Positions 26,651-35,411 of a stretch of 64,000 nt of DNA are shown one piece after another. The position numbers and the translations under genes are program-made. The stretch's first letter is position 1. Each line of letters starts with the position of its first letter. This DNA is from Rhodovulum sp. P5 (lineage in GTDB: Bacteria > Pseudomonadota > Alphaproteobacteria > Rhodobacterales > Rhodobacteraceae), in assembly GCF_002079305.1 (NCBI RefSeq), contig NZ_CP015039.1:3078501-3142500 (forward strand). Reading direction: 5' to 3'. The notes beneath the pieces are model-generated. The model did no database searches, was not told where the DNA came from, and saw only the letters and a list, made by a program, of their open reading frames with translations.

Positions 26651-27616
26651 ATGAAGATTGCAGTCACCAAAGATACGTTCCAGTTCGCCGAACCGTTCAC
26701 CATCTCTCGCGGCTCCAGAAGCGAGGCGGTGGTGCTGACGGTCCGTGTTTCCGCCAATGGTGCCACGGCATGGGGCGAATGTGTGCCCTATGCCCGCTAT
26801 GGCGAAACGCCGGAAAGCGTGGCCGCGCTGATCGAGGGCTTGCCCGATAGCGTCAACCGCCAGAACCTTCAGGAGTTGCTGCCTGCCGGGGCCGCCCGAA
26901 ATGCCGTGGATTGCGCGCTTTGGGACCTGTCGGCCAAGCGGGCGGACAAACGGGTCTGGCAATTGCTGGGCCTGCCCACGCCAAAGCCGGTCGTGACGGC
27001 CTATACGCTGTCGCTGGACACGCCCGAGAACATGCGCGCTGCCGCGGCCAAGAATGCCCACCGACCGCTGCTGAAGATCAAGCTGGGCACCGAGGCCGAC
27101 ATGCCGCGGCTGGAGGCCGTGCGCGAAGGCGCCCCCAAGGCCCGGATCATCGTGGACGCCAACGAGGGGTGGAGCGCCGAGGTCTACGCCGACCTTGCCC
27201 CCCATCTGGTCCGGCTGGGCGTCGAACTGGTGGAACAGCCCCTGCCGGCCGATGCCGATGACATGCTGGCCGAAATCGAACGCCCGGTGCCGGTCTGTGC
27301 AGATGAGTCCTGCCATGACCGGGCAAGCCTGCCGGCGCTGAAGGGCAAGTACGACGTCGTCAACATCAAGCTCGACAAGACCGGCGGCCTGACAGAGGCG
27401 ATGGCGCTGCGGGCCGAGGCCAGGAAACAGGGGTTCGGCATCATGGTCGGCTGCATGGTGGGGTCGAGCCTTGCCATGGCACCCGCGGTCGTGGTGGCGC
27501 AGGGCGCGGCGGTGGTGGACCTTGACGGCCCGCTGCTTCTGGCCGAAGACCGGCCGGTGCCGCTGAAGTACGACGCCGCGGGTGCGCACCCGCCGAGCCC
27601 GTTCTTATGGGGCTGA
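26651..27616 (+). CDS. dgcA: Enolase-superfamily N-acetyl-D-glutamate racemase, DgcA-like
   Basis: 321 residues. Muconate-cycloisomerase-type barrel: KIK (142-144), metal ligands D169 (DANEGW), E195 (VEQPL) and D218 (ADES), and the second acid/base Lys in NIKLDKTGG (240-243). This is the dipeptide-epimerase branch, to which DgcA belongs. With DgcN, D-glutamate would be acetylated, then racemised to N-acetyl-L-glutamate. Without this context it would be annotated as L-Ala-D/L-Glu epimerase, which remains the alternative. Confidence 0.87.
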   Translation: MKIAVTKDTFQFAEPFTISRGSRSEAVVLTVRVSANGATAWGECVPYARYGETPESVAALIEGLPDSVNRQNLQELLPAGAARNAVDCALWDLSAKRADKRVWQLLGLPTPKPVVTAYTLSLDTPENMRAAAAKNAHRPLLKIKLGTEADMPRLEAVREGAPKARIIVDANEGWSAEVYADLAPHLVRLGVELVEQPLPADADDMLAEIERPVPVCADESCHDRASLPALKGKYDVVNIKLDKTGGLTEAMALRAEARKQGFGIMVGCMVGSSLAMAPAVVVAQGAAVVDLDGPLLLAEDRPVPLKYDAAGAHPPSPFLWG

Positions 27617-27677
27617 TCTGATCAGTTAACGGGTGGCCTCCTTAGCCGGGGCCGACAGTAAGGAAGGAAATACCGCG

Positions 27678-28538
27678 ATGAGCCGGACCGTCTATGTCAA
27701 CGGGGTCTACATGCCCGAGGAAGAGGCCAAGGTCTCGATCTTCGACCGCGGTTTCCTGTTTGCCGATGGCGTTTATGAGGTGACGAGCGTTCTGGGCGGC
27801 AAGTTGGTCGATTTCCACGGTCACGCAAGGCGGCTGGAACGGTCGCTGGGCGAGTTGGACATGCCCGCCCCGGTGACGGTGGAAGAACTGCTGGATATCC
27901 ATCGCGAATTGATCGTCCGCAACGAGGTGACCGAGGGGATGATCTATCTACAGATCACCCGCGGCGCGCCGGCCGACCGTGACTTCGTGTTCCCCGACCC
28001 CGAAGCGACCCCGCCAACCCTTGTGCTGTTCACGCAATCCAAGGCCCTGATCGAAAGCCCGGCCGCGGAGAAGGGGCTCTCGGTCATCTCCATCGACGAT
28101 ATCCGTTGGGGACGGCGCGACATCAAGACGGTGCAACTGCTGTACCCGTCGATGTGCAAGATGATGGCCAAGAAGGCCGGCGCCGACGATGCGTGGATGG
28201 TCGAGGACGGTTTCGTGACCGAAGGCACCTCGAACAACGCCTATATCGTGAAGGGCGGCAAGATCATCACCCGAAGCCTCGGTACCGAGATCCTGCACGG
28301 GATCACCCGTGCCGCCGTCCTGAAATTCGCGCGCGAGGCGCAGATGGAGGTAGAGGAACGCCCCTTCACCCTGGAGGAGGCCAAGCAGGCGGACGAGGCG
28401 TTCATCACCTCGGCGTCGACCTTCGTGATGCCGGTGGTCTCGGTCGATGGGGTGTCGCTGGGCGATGGCACGCCGGGCCCCGTGGCGCGACGGCTGCGTG
28501 AACTTTACATCGACGAAAGCGTCAAGGCCGCCATCTGA
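27678..28538 (+). CDS. dat: D-amino-acid aminotransferase (class IV)
   Basis: 286 residues, PLP fold-type IV. It moves the amino group from a D-amino acid to a 2-oxo acid. Motifs: YVNGVYMPEEEAKVSIFDRG, FLFADGVYEVTSV, ITRGAPADRDF, and the C-terminal EGTSNNAYIV and GTEILHGITR. A ribosome site AAGGAAGGAA lies before ATG 27678. It is 61 bases after dgcA on the same strand, so dgcN-dgcA-dat probably form one D-amino-acid operon. Branched-chain aminotransferase is the alternative, but this length and N-terminus favour the D-type. Confidence 0.88.
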   Translation: MSRTVYVNGVYMPEEEAKVSIFDRGFLFADGVYEVTSVLGGKLVDFHGHARRLERSLGELDMPAPVTVEELLDIHRELIVRNEVTEGMIYLQITRGAPADRDFVFPDPEATPPTLVLFTQSKALIESPAAEKGLSVISIDDIRWGRRDIKTVQLLYPSMCKMMAKKAGADDAWMVEDGFVTEGTSNNAYIVKGGKIITRSLGTEILHGITRAAVLKFAREAQMEVEERPFTLEEAKQADEAFITSASTFVMPVVSVDGVSLGDGTPGPVARRLRELYIDESVKAAI

Positions 28539-28544
28539 GACGGG

Positions 28545-30188
28545 TCAGACCGCGCGCTTGCGCGCGGTCGCGACGTCTGGTGCCCGTGCTGTCGTATCCG
28601 GCAGGCCCGCCGCTTTCAGCATCTCCATGTGTTGGGGGCGCGGCGCGGCCAGAGTGACCTGCATGCCCTGATCCTGCGCCTTTCGGATGAATCCGGTCAG
28701 GCTGTGCGCGCCGGTCATGTCCAGAAGGGGCACATCGGCCAGATCGAGGATCAGATGGCGGGGGCGCGCGACGATCTGGTCCAGAACACTTTCGATCACC
28801 GGGGCGGAGCCGAAGAAATAGGCCCCTGTCAGCCGCAGCACCACCGTTTCGCGGGTTTCCCCGCGGTCTTCGGGCCGGGAAACGGTATCGGCTTCATCCA
28901 GCATCGTGTCCACGCCGCTCATCTGCGCCATGCGGTGCATGAAGACCAGCGCGCCAAGGGCAAGGCCGGTGACGATGGCCTCTGTCAGGTCGCGAAGAAC
29001 GGTCATGGCGAGCGTTGCCAGCAGCACCACCGCCTCTGCCCGTGCCGTGCGCAGCAGGGTGCGGATCGCCTTGAGGTCGATCATGTGCCATGCGACCGAG
29101 ACGAGGACGCCAGCAAGCGCGGCCAGCGGGATGGCGCTTGCCAGCGGGGCCAACAGCAGGACCATCGCCAGAAGGGCAAGCGCATGGATCATGCCCGCCA
29201 CGGGGCCATGCGCGCCGGAGCGGACATTGGTTGCCGTTCGCGCGATGGTGCCGGTGACGCAGAAGCCGCCGAAACAGGCCGTGGCCATGTTGGCCACACC
29301 TTGCCCGACCAGTTCGGCGTTTGAGCGATGGCGCCGCCCGGTCATCGAGTCCGCGACCACGGCGGACAAAAGCGACTCGATGGCCCCCAGCAGGGTGAAA
29401 GCCAGCGCGTCGGGCAGCACGGCCTGCACCTTTCCCCAAGACAGGTCTGGCAGGTGCGGTGCGGGCAGGCTGGAGGAGAGCCCGCCATAGGCGCTGCCGA
29501 TGGTCGGCACGGGCAGTTTCATCAGCCAGACCGTAAAGCCGGCCAGCGCGATGGCCGCCAGCATCCCGGGAAAGCGCGGGGCCATCCGGCGCTGGACGCT
29601 GATGAACGCGAACGCGCCGACACCCATCGCGACGTTCAGGAGGCTGAAGGTCGGCAGCGCATCCCATAGGACCGGCAGCTTTTCCAGAAAGGGGCCCGGT
29701 TCCGGCCCGTCCAGCGTGAGCCCTAGGAACGGCCGCATCTGGCTGACAAGGATGATGACGCCGATCCCGGCGGTAAAGCCCACCGTGACCGGGTAGGGAA
29801 TGAACTTGACGAAACTGCCCAGCCGCAGCGCGCCCGCCGCGGCCAGAAATATCCCCGAAAGGAATGTCGCGAGCGCCAGACCGTCCAGCCCGTGCCGCTG
29901 CACCGTGGCCAGAACCAGAACGATAAAGGCCCCCGCCGGACCGCCGATCTGGTACCGGCTGCCGCCCAGAAGCGACACGAGGAACCCGCCGATAATGGCG
30001 GTCACCAACCCACGGTCCGGCGGCACGCCAGAGGCAATCGCGATGGCCAGTGACAGGGGCAGCGCGACCACGGCGACGGTCAGGCCGGCGATCAGGTCGG
30101 CGCGGAAGGCGCGCAGGCCATAGCCCTCCGCCATGACCGAGACGATCTTGGGGGTGAATTGCACGATTGTAGGCGCGGGCGCTTTCAT
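28545..30188 (-). CDS. SulP-family anion transporter with STAS domain
   Basis: 547 residues. N-terminal membrane part of about 12 segments with the SulP signature (GLRAFRADLIAGLTVAVVAL near 22, IGGPAGAFIVLV near 82) and a C-terminal STAS domain (about 445-540; LTGAYFFGSAPVIESVL, ILDLADVPLLDMTGAHSL). The residue phosphorylated in anti-sigma antagonists is Thr here (DMTGA). Substrates of the family include sulfate, bicarbonate and dicarboxylates; none can be chosen. A GACAGG/CCTGTC dyad lies 58 bases upstream (30246-30264). Confidence 0.93.
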   Translation of the reverse strand: MKAPAPTIVQFTPKIVSVMAEGYGLRAFRADLIAGLTVAVVALPLSLAIAIASGVPPDRGLVTAIIGGFLVSLLGGSRYQIGGPAGAFIVLVLATVQRHGLDGLALATFLSGIFLAAAGALRLGSFVKFIPYPVTVGFTAGIGVIILVSQMRPFLGLTLDGPEPGPFLEKLPVLWDALPTFSLLNVAMGVGAFAFISVQRRMAPRFPGMLAAIALAGFTVWLMKLPVPTIGSAYGGLSSSLPAPHLPDLSWGKVQAVLPDALAFTLLGAIESLLSAVVADSMTGRRHRSNAELVGQGVANMATACFGGFCVTGTIARTATNVRSGAHGPVAGMIHALALLAMVLLLAPLASAIPLAALAGVLVSVAWHMIDLKAIRTLLRTARAEAVVLLATLAMTVLRDLTEAIVTGLALGALVFMHRMAQMSGVDTMLDEADTVSRPEDRGETRETVVLRLTGAYFFGSAPVIESVLDQIVARPRHLILDLADVPLLDMTGAHSLTGFIRKAQDQGMQVTLAAPRPQHMEMLKAAGLPDTTARAPDVATARKRAV

Positions 30189-30284
30189 GCCGCTTTCCGG
30201 AATGGGATAAATTGCTGTCAGGACTGTCGTCGTGATAGCGCCCGTGACAGGAAATGTCCCTGTCTAATCCTGTCGCTGGTGGGC

Positions 30285-30602
30285 TCAGCCGCTGTCCTTG
30301 CCGACATTCTCGGCATAGGCCGTCTGGAAGGCATCCTGTTGTGCGGCCGTCGCTTCGGTCTGGTACGTCGCCTTCCACTCGTCATACGGCATCCCGTAGA
30401 ACGCCTGCCGCGCCTCGGCCTGGGTCATCTCGACCCCGCGCTCTGCCGCGGCTTCCTGCATCCAGCGGGACAGGCAGTTTCGGCAAAACCCGGCAAGGTT
30501 CATCATGTCGATGTTCTGCACGTCGCGCCGGTCTTCCATCAGGTGCTGCTGTAACCGGCGAAAGGCGGCCGCCTCGATCTCGGTTCGTGTCTGGTCGTCC
30601 AT
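30285..30602 (-). CDS. DUF1244 family protein
   Basis: 105 residues: MDDQTRTEIEAAAFRRLQQH, then QNIDMMNLAGFCRNCLSRW with a CRNC pair, and YGMPYDEWKATYQTEAT. It matches the DUF1244 (SMc04008-like) domain, function unknown. It lies 16 bases after N-formylglutamate amidohydrolase on the same strand, so probably one operon. ATG 30602 starts the conserved part. Confidence 0.88.
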   Translation of the reverse strand: MDDQTRTEIEAAAFRRLQQHLMEDRRDVQNIDMMNLAGFCRNCLSRWMQEAAAERGVEMTQAEARQAFYGMPYDEWKATYQTEATAAQQDAFQTAYAENVGKDSG

Positions 30603-30618
30603 GGTCTTTCCCCTCCCT

Positions 30619-31365
30619 TTACAGGCCCGCTTCGACCAGCGCTTCCTCCATGATGGGGGCAAGCCGGTCGGCCCAGGCGATCTGGTCTTCCTCCGTGGCG
30701 ATCACGTCGTTGCGCAACTCGATCAGCACGTTCGGCAGGCTGTTGGCGATGGCGTGCCGGTCGACGGCGTCCCCTTCCAGATGGCCGCCATAGGGTTCGT
30801 TTTCGCCGACGAAAAGATCGGGCTCCTGGTTCAGGCGATCGATCAGGGGGCGGGCAAGCCGATCATCGGCGCCATGCAGGATACCGATCTGCCAGGGCCG
30901 GTTGTCGCGGCCGCGCAGGCGCGGTGCAAAGCTGTGGATCGCGAGGTACACCGTATCGGGCCGTCGGGCCACCAGCCGGGCGACCTCGCCATGATAGAGG
31001 CGCCAGAAGGCGTTCAAGCGCCGTTCGACTTCGGCCTCGTCGACGTCACGGTTGGCCGGAATCACTGACCCGTCGTATAGCCGCATCACCAGCGTCGGGT
31101 CGTCTTCGCCACGATTCGGGTCGATGACGAGGCGGGAAAAGTTCGTGTGGACGAACGGCCCGTTCAACTTTTCGGCAAGTCGCGCAGCGACCCCCGCCGC
31201 GCCGGGGTCATAGGCGATATGCCGGGCCATATCCTCTGGCGTCAGCCCCAAACTGCCGCCATTTACGCTGTCCGGCACGGTATTCGTGGCATGGTCGCAG
31301 GTGACCAGCCAGCGCGCCGTGCGCCCCTTTTCGACGGTTGTGTATGCCTGATAAGTCATCGCCAT
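30619..31365 (-). CDS. N-formylglutamate amidohydrolase
   Basis: 248 residues. It hydrolyses N-formylglutamate to glutamate and formate, the last step of one histidine degradation route. Family features: WLVTCDHATNTVP, DPGAAGVA, NFSRLVIDPNRG, YLAIHSFAPRLRG, and a C-terminal LPNVLIELRNDVI. The substrate is inferred, since the family also contains other amidases and no hut gene is near. ATG 31365 is used; ATG 31359 is two residues downstream. It diverges from pyruvate kinase across 130 bases. Confidence 0.87.
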   Translation of the reverse strand: MAMTYQAYTTVEKGRTARWLVTCDHATNTVPDSVNGGSLGLTPEDMARHIAYDPGAAGVAARLAEKLNGPFVHTNFSRLVIDPNRGEDDPTLVMRLYDGSVIPANRDVDEAEVERRLNAFWRLYHGEVARLVARRPDTVYLAIHSFAPRLRGRDNRPWQIGILHGADDRLARPLIDRLNQEPDLFVGENEPYGGHLEGDAVDRHAIANSLPNVLIELRNDVIATEEDQIAWADRLAPIMEEALVEAGL

Positions 31366-31495
31366 GTCATCTTTCTGGGTCACATGGCCCCAAGAACGGC
31401 CGCGGCACAAGGGCCAATTGCCTTTGGGCGGACTTGCGCCCTAGACGAATGTGTGCAACCGCATACCGCGCGGTCGAAGCAACAGATGGGACAGG

Positions 31496-32941
31496 ATGAG
31501 ACGTCTTCGCAATCTGAAAATCGTGGCCACCCTCGGGCCGGCCTCTGACGACTACGACATGATCCGGGCCCTGTTCGAGGCGGGGGCCGATGTCTTCAGG
31601 CTGAACATGAGCCATGGTGCGCATGAGGAGATCGCCCGCCGCCATGCCATCATCCGGAAGATCGAGCAGGACACCGGTCGCCCGATCGCGATCCTTGCCG
31701 ACTTGCAGGGGCCGAAACTGCGATGCGGGACCTTCGCGAACGGTGCCGCCGAGCTTGAGGATGGGCAGGACTTCCGGTTCGACCTTGATCCCACGCCGGG
31801 AGAGACGCACCGGGTGCAACTGCCCCACAAGGAAATCTTCGAGGCACTGGAGCCCGGTTCCACGCTGCTGGTCAATGACGGCAAGCTGCGGCTGAAGGTC
31901 AAGGATTGCGGTCCGGACTTTGCCAATTGCGAGGTTGTGGTTGGCGGTACGATCTCGAACCGCAAGGGCGTGAACGTCCCCGATGTGGTGCTGCCCGTCG
32001 CCGCGTTGTCGGAAAAGGACCGGCGCGATCTGGATTTCGTTCTGGAGCTTGGCGTGGACTGGCTGGCGCTGTCCTTCGTGCAGCGGCCCGAGGATGTGAC
32101 CGAGGCGCGCGCGCTTGTGGGCGACCGTGCCGCGATCCTGTCGAAGATCGAGAAGCCCGCGGCGGTGCAATGCTTCGACGATATCCTCGCGGTGTCTGAC
32201 GGTATCATGGTCGCCCGCGGCGATCTGGGGGTCGAACTGCCAGTGCAGGCTGTTCCACCAATTCAAAAACGTCTGGTTCGTGCTTGCCGTGCAGCGGCCA
32301 AGCCGGTCATCGTGGCGACCCAGATGCTGGAAAGCATGATCGAAAGCCCGATGCCCACCCGGGCAGAAGTGTCAGACGTGGCAACCGCGATCTACGAAGG
32401 GGCCGATGCGGTGATGCTGTCGGCGGAGTCCGCGGCGGGCCAGTACCCGCTTGAGGCCGTGACGACCATGAACAATGTCGCGGTGGAGGTCGAAAGCGAC
32501 CCGACCTATCGCGCCATTCTGGACGCCAGTCGCCATGCCAACCGGTCCACCGTGGCAGACGGGATCGTGTCGGCGGCCCGCGAGATTGCCGAGACCGCCG
32601 ATATCAAGGCAATCTGCTGTTTCACCGAATCCGGCACGACCGCCCTGAAGACGGCCCGCGAACGGCCTCGGGTCCCGATCATTGCCTTGACGCCCTCGAC
32701 GGCGACGGGACGGCGGTTGTCGCTGAGCTGGGGGATCAACTGCTACTTCAATGAGACGGTGGAACGCTTCAAGATGGCGGTGGTCAGCGCGGCGCGCGCG
32801 GCCCGTGCGGGCGGCTATGGCGAGGGCGAGGATCAGATCATCGTGGTCGCGGGCCTGCCCTTCAACATGCCGGGCACGACGAACATCCTGCGCGTCGCCC
32901 CGTGCGAGGAACGGCTGATCTTCAACGTGGAGCCGGAATAG
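31496..32941 (+). CDS. pyk: Pyruvate kinase
   Basis: 481 residues. It converts phosphoenolpyruvate and ADP to pyruvate and ATP. Signatures: KIVATLGPASDDYDMIRALF, FRLNMSHG, ILADLQGPKLRCG, SKIEKP with the catalytic Lys, MVARGDLGVELP and ATQMLESMIESPMPTRAEVS. Both the barrel and C-terminal domain are complete. It starts at ATG 31496 in ACAGGATGAG; a longer frame from 31451 lacks a ribosome site. No terminator with a T-run was seen downstream. Confidence 0.97.
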   Translation: MRRLRNLKIVATLGPASDDYDMIRALFEAGADVFRLNMSHGAHEEIARRHAIIRKIEQDTGRPIAILADLQGPKLRCGTFANGAAELEDGQDFRFDLDPTPGETHRVQLPHKEIFEALEPGSTLLVNDGKLRLKVKDCGPDFANCEVVVGGTISNRKGVNVPDVVLPVAALSEKDRRDLDFVLELGVDWLALSFVQRPEDVTEARALVGDRAAILSKIEKPAAVQCFDDILAVSDGIMVARGDLGVELPVQAVPPIQKRLVRACRAAAKPVIVATQMLESMIESPMPTRAEVSDVATAIYEGADAVMLSAESAAGQYPLEAVTTMNNVAVEVESDPTYRAILDASRHANRSTVADGIVSAAREIAETADIKAICCFTESGTTALKTARERPRVPIIALTPSTATGRRLSLSWGINCYFNETVERFKMAVVSAARAARAGGYGEGEDQIIVVAGLPFNMPGTTNILRVAPCEERLIFNVEPE

Positions 32942-33111
32942 CGCGCGCCAATAGAACGACGCCGCGCCGCCGGGTTGAACCCGCGTGTCACGCCGTACCG
33001 TCCCATCTCCTTCAGGTTTGGGGCGGTGCGGCGTCGGTCAACTTGTCGCCTTACATGACTCGTGATGGGACGAAATAGTGAATCTGTTTTATAGGTTTTC
33101 TGGAGCATCCC

Positions 33112-33750
33112 ATGAAAGTTGCATCGCCTTTGCTCGCCCTGTCTCTCGGACTTGCGGCAACGTCCCTTTCAGCGGCCTCGGTCTCGGTCGAGGGTCACGT
33201 CAGCGTGGAATTCACTGGTTTCTCGACCACCGCCTATGGTGGGCAGACCTTCGATAACCCGCTCTCTTATGACGACCCGTTGTTCTATGACGATCCGCTG
33301 TTTTACGATGACCCTCTGTTCTATGATGATCCGCTTTTCTTTTCTCAGATCATAGCAAACTGGACATGGGCGGAACTCTTTTCGCCAACCGGGGCGGCCG
33401 AGTTTCTGGAACGTGGAAACGAGATCTTTGTCTTGGGATGCTCGGGGCAAATGCTCTTTGCCTGTGCGGGAAATCCCGTGCTGTCCGGGGAACTCGACAC
33501 GTTTGACTATAGCTTTTCGGATGCTGAACTGATCTTTTCACCCGCTGGCTATACGTCGACGGGATCGGCAAGCGCGTGGTCCAACGCTGCAGGTCGGCAC
33601 AGCTATGACAGCGTTGTCGTGACCGTCTCGTTCGACCGGTTTTTGGTTGACGGTGTCCAAGTGGCGCCTGTCCCCTTGCCTGCGACGGCGTTGCTATTCG
33701 GCGGAGCATTTGCTGCGCTCGGCCTGATCGCCCGGCGTCGCGACACCTAA
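33112..33750 (+). CDS. VPLPA-CTERM exported protein with DDPLFY repeats
   Basis: 212 residues. Signal peptide (MKVASPLLALSLGLAATSLS-A), a body with no recognised domain, and a C-terminal VPLPA sorting signal: VPLPA (187-191), a hydrophobic stretch and a final RRR. Proteins of this class go to the surface and are cut by an exosortase-like enzyme. Residues 53-76 are four perfect repeats of six (YDDPLF) encoded by 18-base units that differ only at synonymous positions. Function unknown; the acidic repeat might bind calcium, which is inference. The gene stands alone before rpmI. Confidence 0.85.
   Translation: MKVASPLLALSLGLAATSLSAASVSVEGHVSVEFTGFSTTAYGGQTFDNPLSYDDPLFYDDPLFYDDPLFYDDPLFFSQIIANWTWAELFSPTGAAEFLERGNEIFVLGCSGQMLFACAGNPVLSGELDTFDYSFSDAELIFSPAGYTSTGSASAWSNAAGRHSYDSVVVTVSFDRFLVDGVQVAPVPLPATALLFGGAFAALGLIARRRDT
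33250..33339 (+). repeat. Tandem 18-base repeat inside the VPLPA-CTERM gene
   Basis: Four units at 33268, 33286, 33304 and 33322 encode identical YDDPLF hexapeptides, and a degenerate fifth (FDNPLS) precedes them at 33250. The four units differ at several third codon positions, all silent. So the peptide repeat has been kept while the DNA diverged. Confidence 0.9.
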
Positions 33751-33820
33751 CCCAAAGGCGTAGGGCTGTTCCCGCTGGCCTAGACTGCCCGCGAGCGCAA
33801 CCTTGGTGCGTCAAAAGCCC

Positions 33821-33849
33821 TTGCCCATATCGCGCTTGGCGCTTATAGG
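33821..33849 (+). promoter_or_regulatory. Candidate sigma-70 promoter of rpmI-rplT
   Basis: TTGCCC (33821-33826) and TATAGG (33844-33849) with a 17-base spacer, 76 bases before the rpmI start. It has the right strength and place for a constitutive ribosomal-protein promoter. infC does not precede rpmI here, so this operon needs its own promoter. Confidence 0.55.
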
Positions 33850-33924
33850 CGGGGCTTCGTTCGGCGCGACCGGCCCCCGTGGCATGCCGAGTCGCGTGTT
33901 AACCGCCCGCAAGAGGAGACGGAA

Positions 33925-34125
33925 ATGCCCAAGATGAAGACAAAGTCGAGCGCCAAGAAGCGCTTCAAGGTGACGGCGAAAGGCCGGGTCAAGGCGGCCC
34001 AGGCCGGCAAGCGCCACGGCATGATCAAGCGGACCACCAAGTTCATCCGTACCGCACGCGGCACGACCACGCTCTCGGCCCCGGACGAGAAGCTGGCCAA
34101 GTCGTACATGCCCTATTCGCGCTGA
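33925..34125 (+). CDS. rpmI: 50S ribosomal protein L35
   Basis: 66 residues, with [20 protein letters not shown] at the start and the basic [19 protein letters not shown]. It is typical of L35, a small late-assembly protein of the large subunit. AGAGGAGA precedes the start. rplT follows after 13 bases. Confidence 0.98.
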   Translation: MPKMKTKSSAKKRFKVTAKGRVKAAQAGKRHGMIKRTTKFIRTARGTTTLSAPDEKLAKSYMPYSR

Positions 34126-34138
34126 GGAGGCCTGAGAA

Positions 34139-34501
34139 ATGTCCCGAGTCAAAGGTGGAACCACCACTCACGCCCGTCACAAGAAGGTCATCAAGGCTGC
34201 CAAAGGCTACTACGGCCGTCGCAAGAACGCCTTCAAGACTGCCACGCAGGCTGTCGACAAGGCCAACCAGTACGCGACCCGCGACCGCAAGCAGCGCAAG
34301 CGGAATTTCCGCGCGCTCTGGATCCAGCGGATCAACGCCGCCGTGCGGGCCCATGATGAGGCACTGACCTATTCGCGCTTCATCAACGGTCTGAACACCG
34401 CCGGGATCGAGGTGGACCGCAAGGTTCTGGCCGATCTGGCCGTGAACGAGCCCGAAGCCTTCGGTGCTATCGTGGAAAAGGCCAAGGCCGCGCTCGCCTG
34501 A
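34139..34501 (+). CDS. rplT: 50S ribosomal protein L20
   Basis: 120 residues, standard length for L20: [59 protein letters not shown] and the C-terminal domain. It binds 23S rRNA early in assembly and in many bacteria represses its own operon. A terminator follows at 34526-34555. Confidence 0.98.
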   Translation: MSRVKGGTTTHARHKKVIKAAKGYYGRRKNAFKTATQAVDKANQYATRDRKQRKRNFRALWIQRINAAVRAHDEALTYSRFINGLNTAGIEVDRKVLADLAVNEPEAFGAIVEKAKAALA

Positions 34502-34525
34502 TCGCGTTTCGACCCTGATAAACAG

Positions 34526-34555
34526 CCCCGTCCGTGACAATCGGGCGGGGTTTTT
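34526..34555 (+). terminator. Rho-independent terminator after rplT
   Basis: A 9-pair stem with one G-T pair (34526-34534 and 34542-34550), a 7-base loop and five T (34551-34555), 24 bases past the rplT stop and just before the end of the convergent NifQ-like gene. Confidence 0.92.
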
Positions 34556-34564
34556 CGTTTTCGA

Positions 34565-35182
34565 TCAGCCGATGTTGACAAGCGTCTGTGTGTCCGCCCG
34601 CCGTGATCGGGCCAGACGGGCTTCACCGGTTTCCTCGCCAAAGCACATGTCGAAATCGCTGCAGTCGGTGCACACCGGCGTCGTGCACAGAACGAAGCCT
34701 TCGGCCTCGCACAGTTTGCGGTAGAAGAAGCGTTTCCATTTCATGCCATCGGAATTCTGGCGCGCCAGCGGCCCGAAATGACGGTCGAGCAAGTCAGAGA
34801 GTTCGTCCCGGTTCCGCAGCCCCAGATCCTGCCACAGGTGGTTCGGCTCCACCGCCCGTCGCGCCACCATTGCGGCCAACGGTGTTTCCAGCGGGTTCTG
34901 GCCGCTGGCATGGCTCAGCAGCAACCCCCGGACCGACTCTTCCTCGATCTCCGGTGTGTGGCGTCCGCCTGCGGCCATATCGGCAAGGGCCGCCGCACGG
35001 CTTGGGAAGTACTGCCCGGCCATGTCAGCGATTGCCGATTGCGTCAGACCGCACCGGTCGGGAAGGGCGCCGCCTTCCTCGATCGCCAGCGCGAGGATCG
35101 AGGCGACGATATGGGTGTCGAATGGATCGACATCGCGATTGGCACCGGCCATCAGCCAGCCATAGGCATCGCCATCGATCAT
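34565..35182 (-). CDS. NifQ-like protein
   Basis: 205 residues. The C-terminus has the NifQ cluster-binding pattern C-x4-C-x2-C-x5-C: C166, C171, C174 and C180, after [19 protein letters not shown], which also fits NifQ. NifQ holds an iron-molybdenum-sulfur cluster and donates molybdenum for FeMo-cofactor synthesis. The N-terminal 150 residues are helical and less similar. No nif gene is present in this window. A role in nitrogen fixation is therefore unsupported; a general molybdenum or iron-sulfur role is possible. It lies between rplT and pheS on the opposite strand to both. Confidence 0.78.
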   Translation of the reverse strand: MIDGDAYGWLMAGANRDVDPFDTHIVASILALAIEEGGALPDRCGLTQSAIADMAGQYFPSRAAALADMAAGGRHTPEIEEESVRGLLLSHASGQNPLETPLAAMVARRAVEPNHLWQDLGLRNRDELSDLLDRHFGPLARQNSDGMKWKRFFYRKLCEAEGFVLCTTPVCTDCSDFDMCFGEETGEARLARSRRADTQTLVNIG

Positions 35183-35411
35183 GGTTGCATTCTCCCCTGT
35201 CTGCGCATCGCAAAACGATCCATGTCTGGGCAGGCGCGGTCAACGTTTGGGCGCTAGCAGACCAAATGCTGCCAGTCCGGCGCACAGAATTGCGGCAACG
35301 ATGGCCTGCGGTGCATCCTGGGTCGGCATTCCGCACCCGGTGCTGCGGCGCATTTGCAATCCCCGGGGCCTGTGCTATCGACCCCGCGGACAGCGTGACC
35401 GGAGGGGCCAG

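Noticed and set aside
30246..30264. GACAGG/CCTGTC dyad before the SulP gene
   Set aside because: Six pairs only, no known binding-site resemblance; mentioned in the gene entry, not annotated separately.
32942..33111. Possible terminator or operator after pyruvate kinase (CGTCCCATC at 32998 and GATGGGACG at 33064; GACGCCGC/GCGGCGTC)
   Set aside because: Dyads are far apart (tens of bases) and no T-run follows; kept only as a note.
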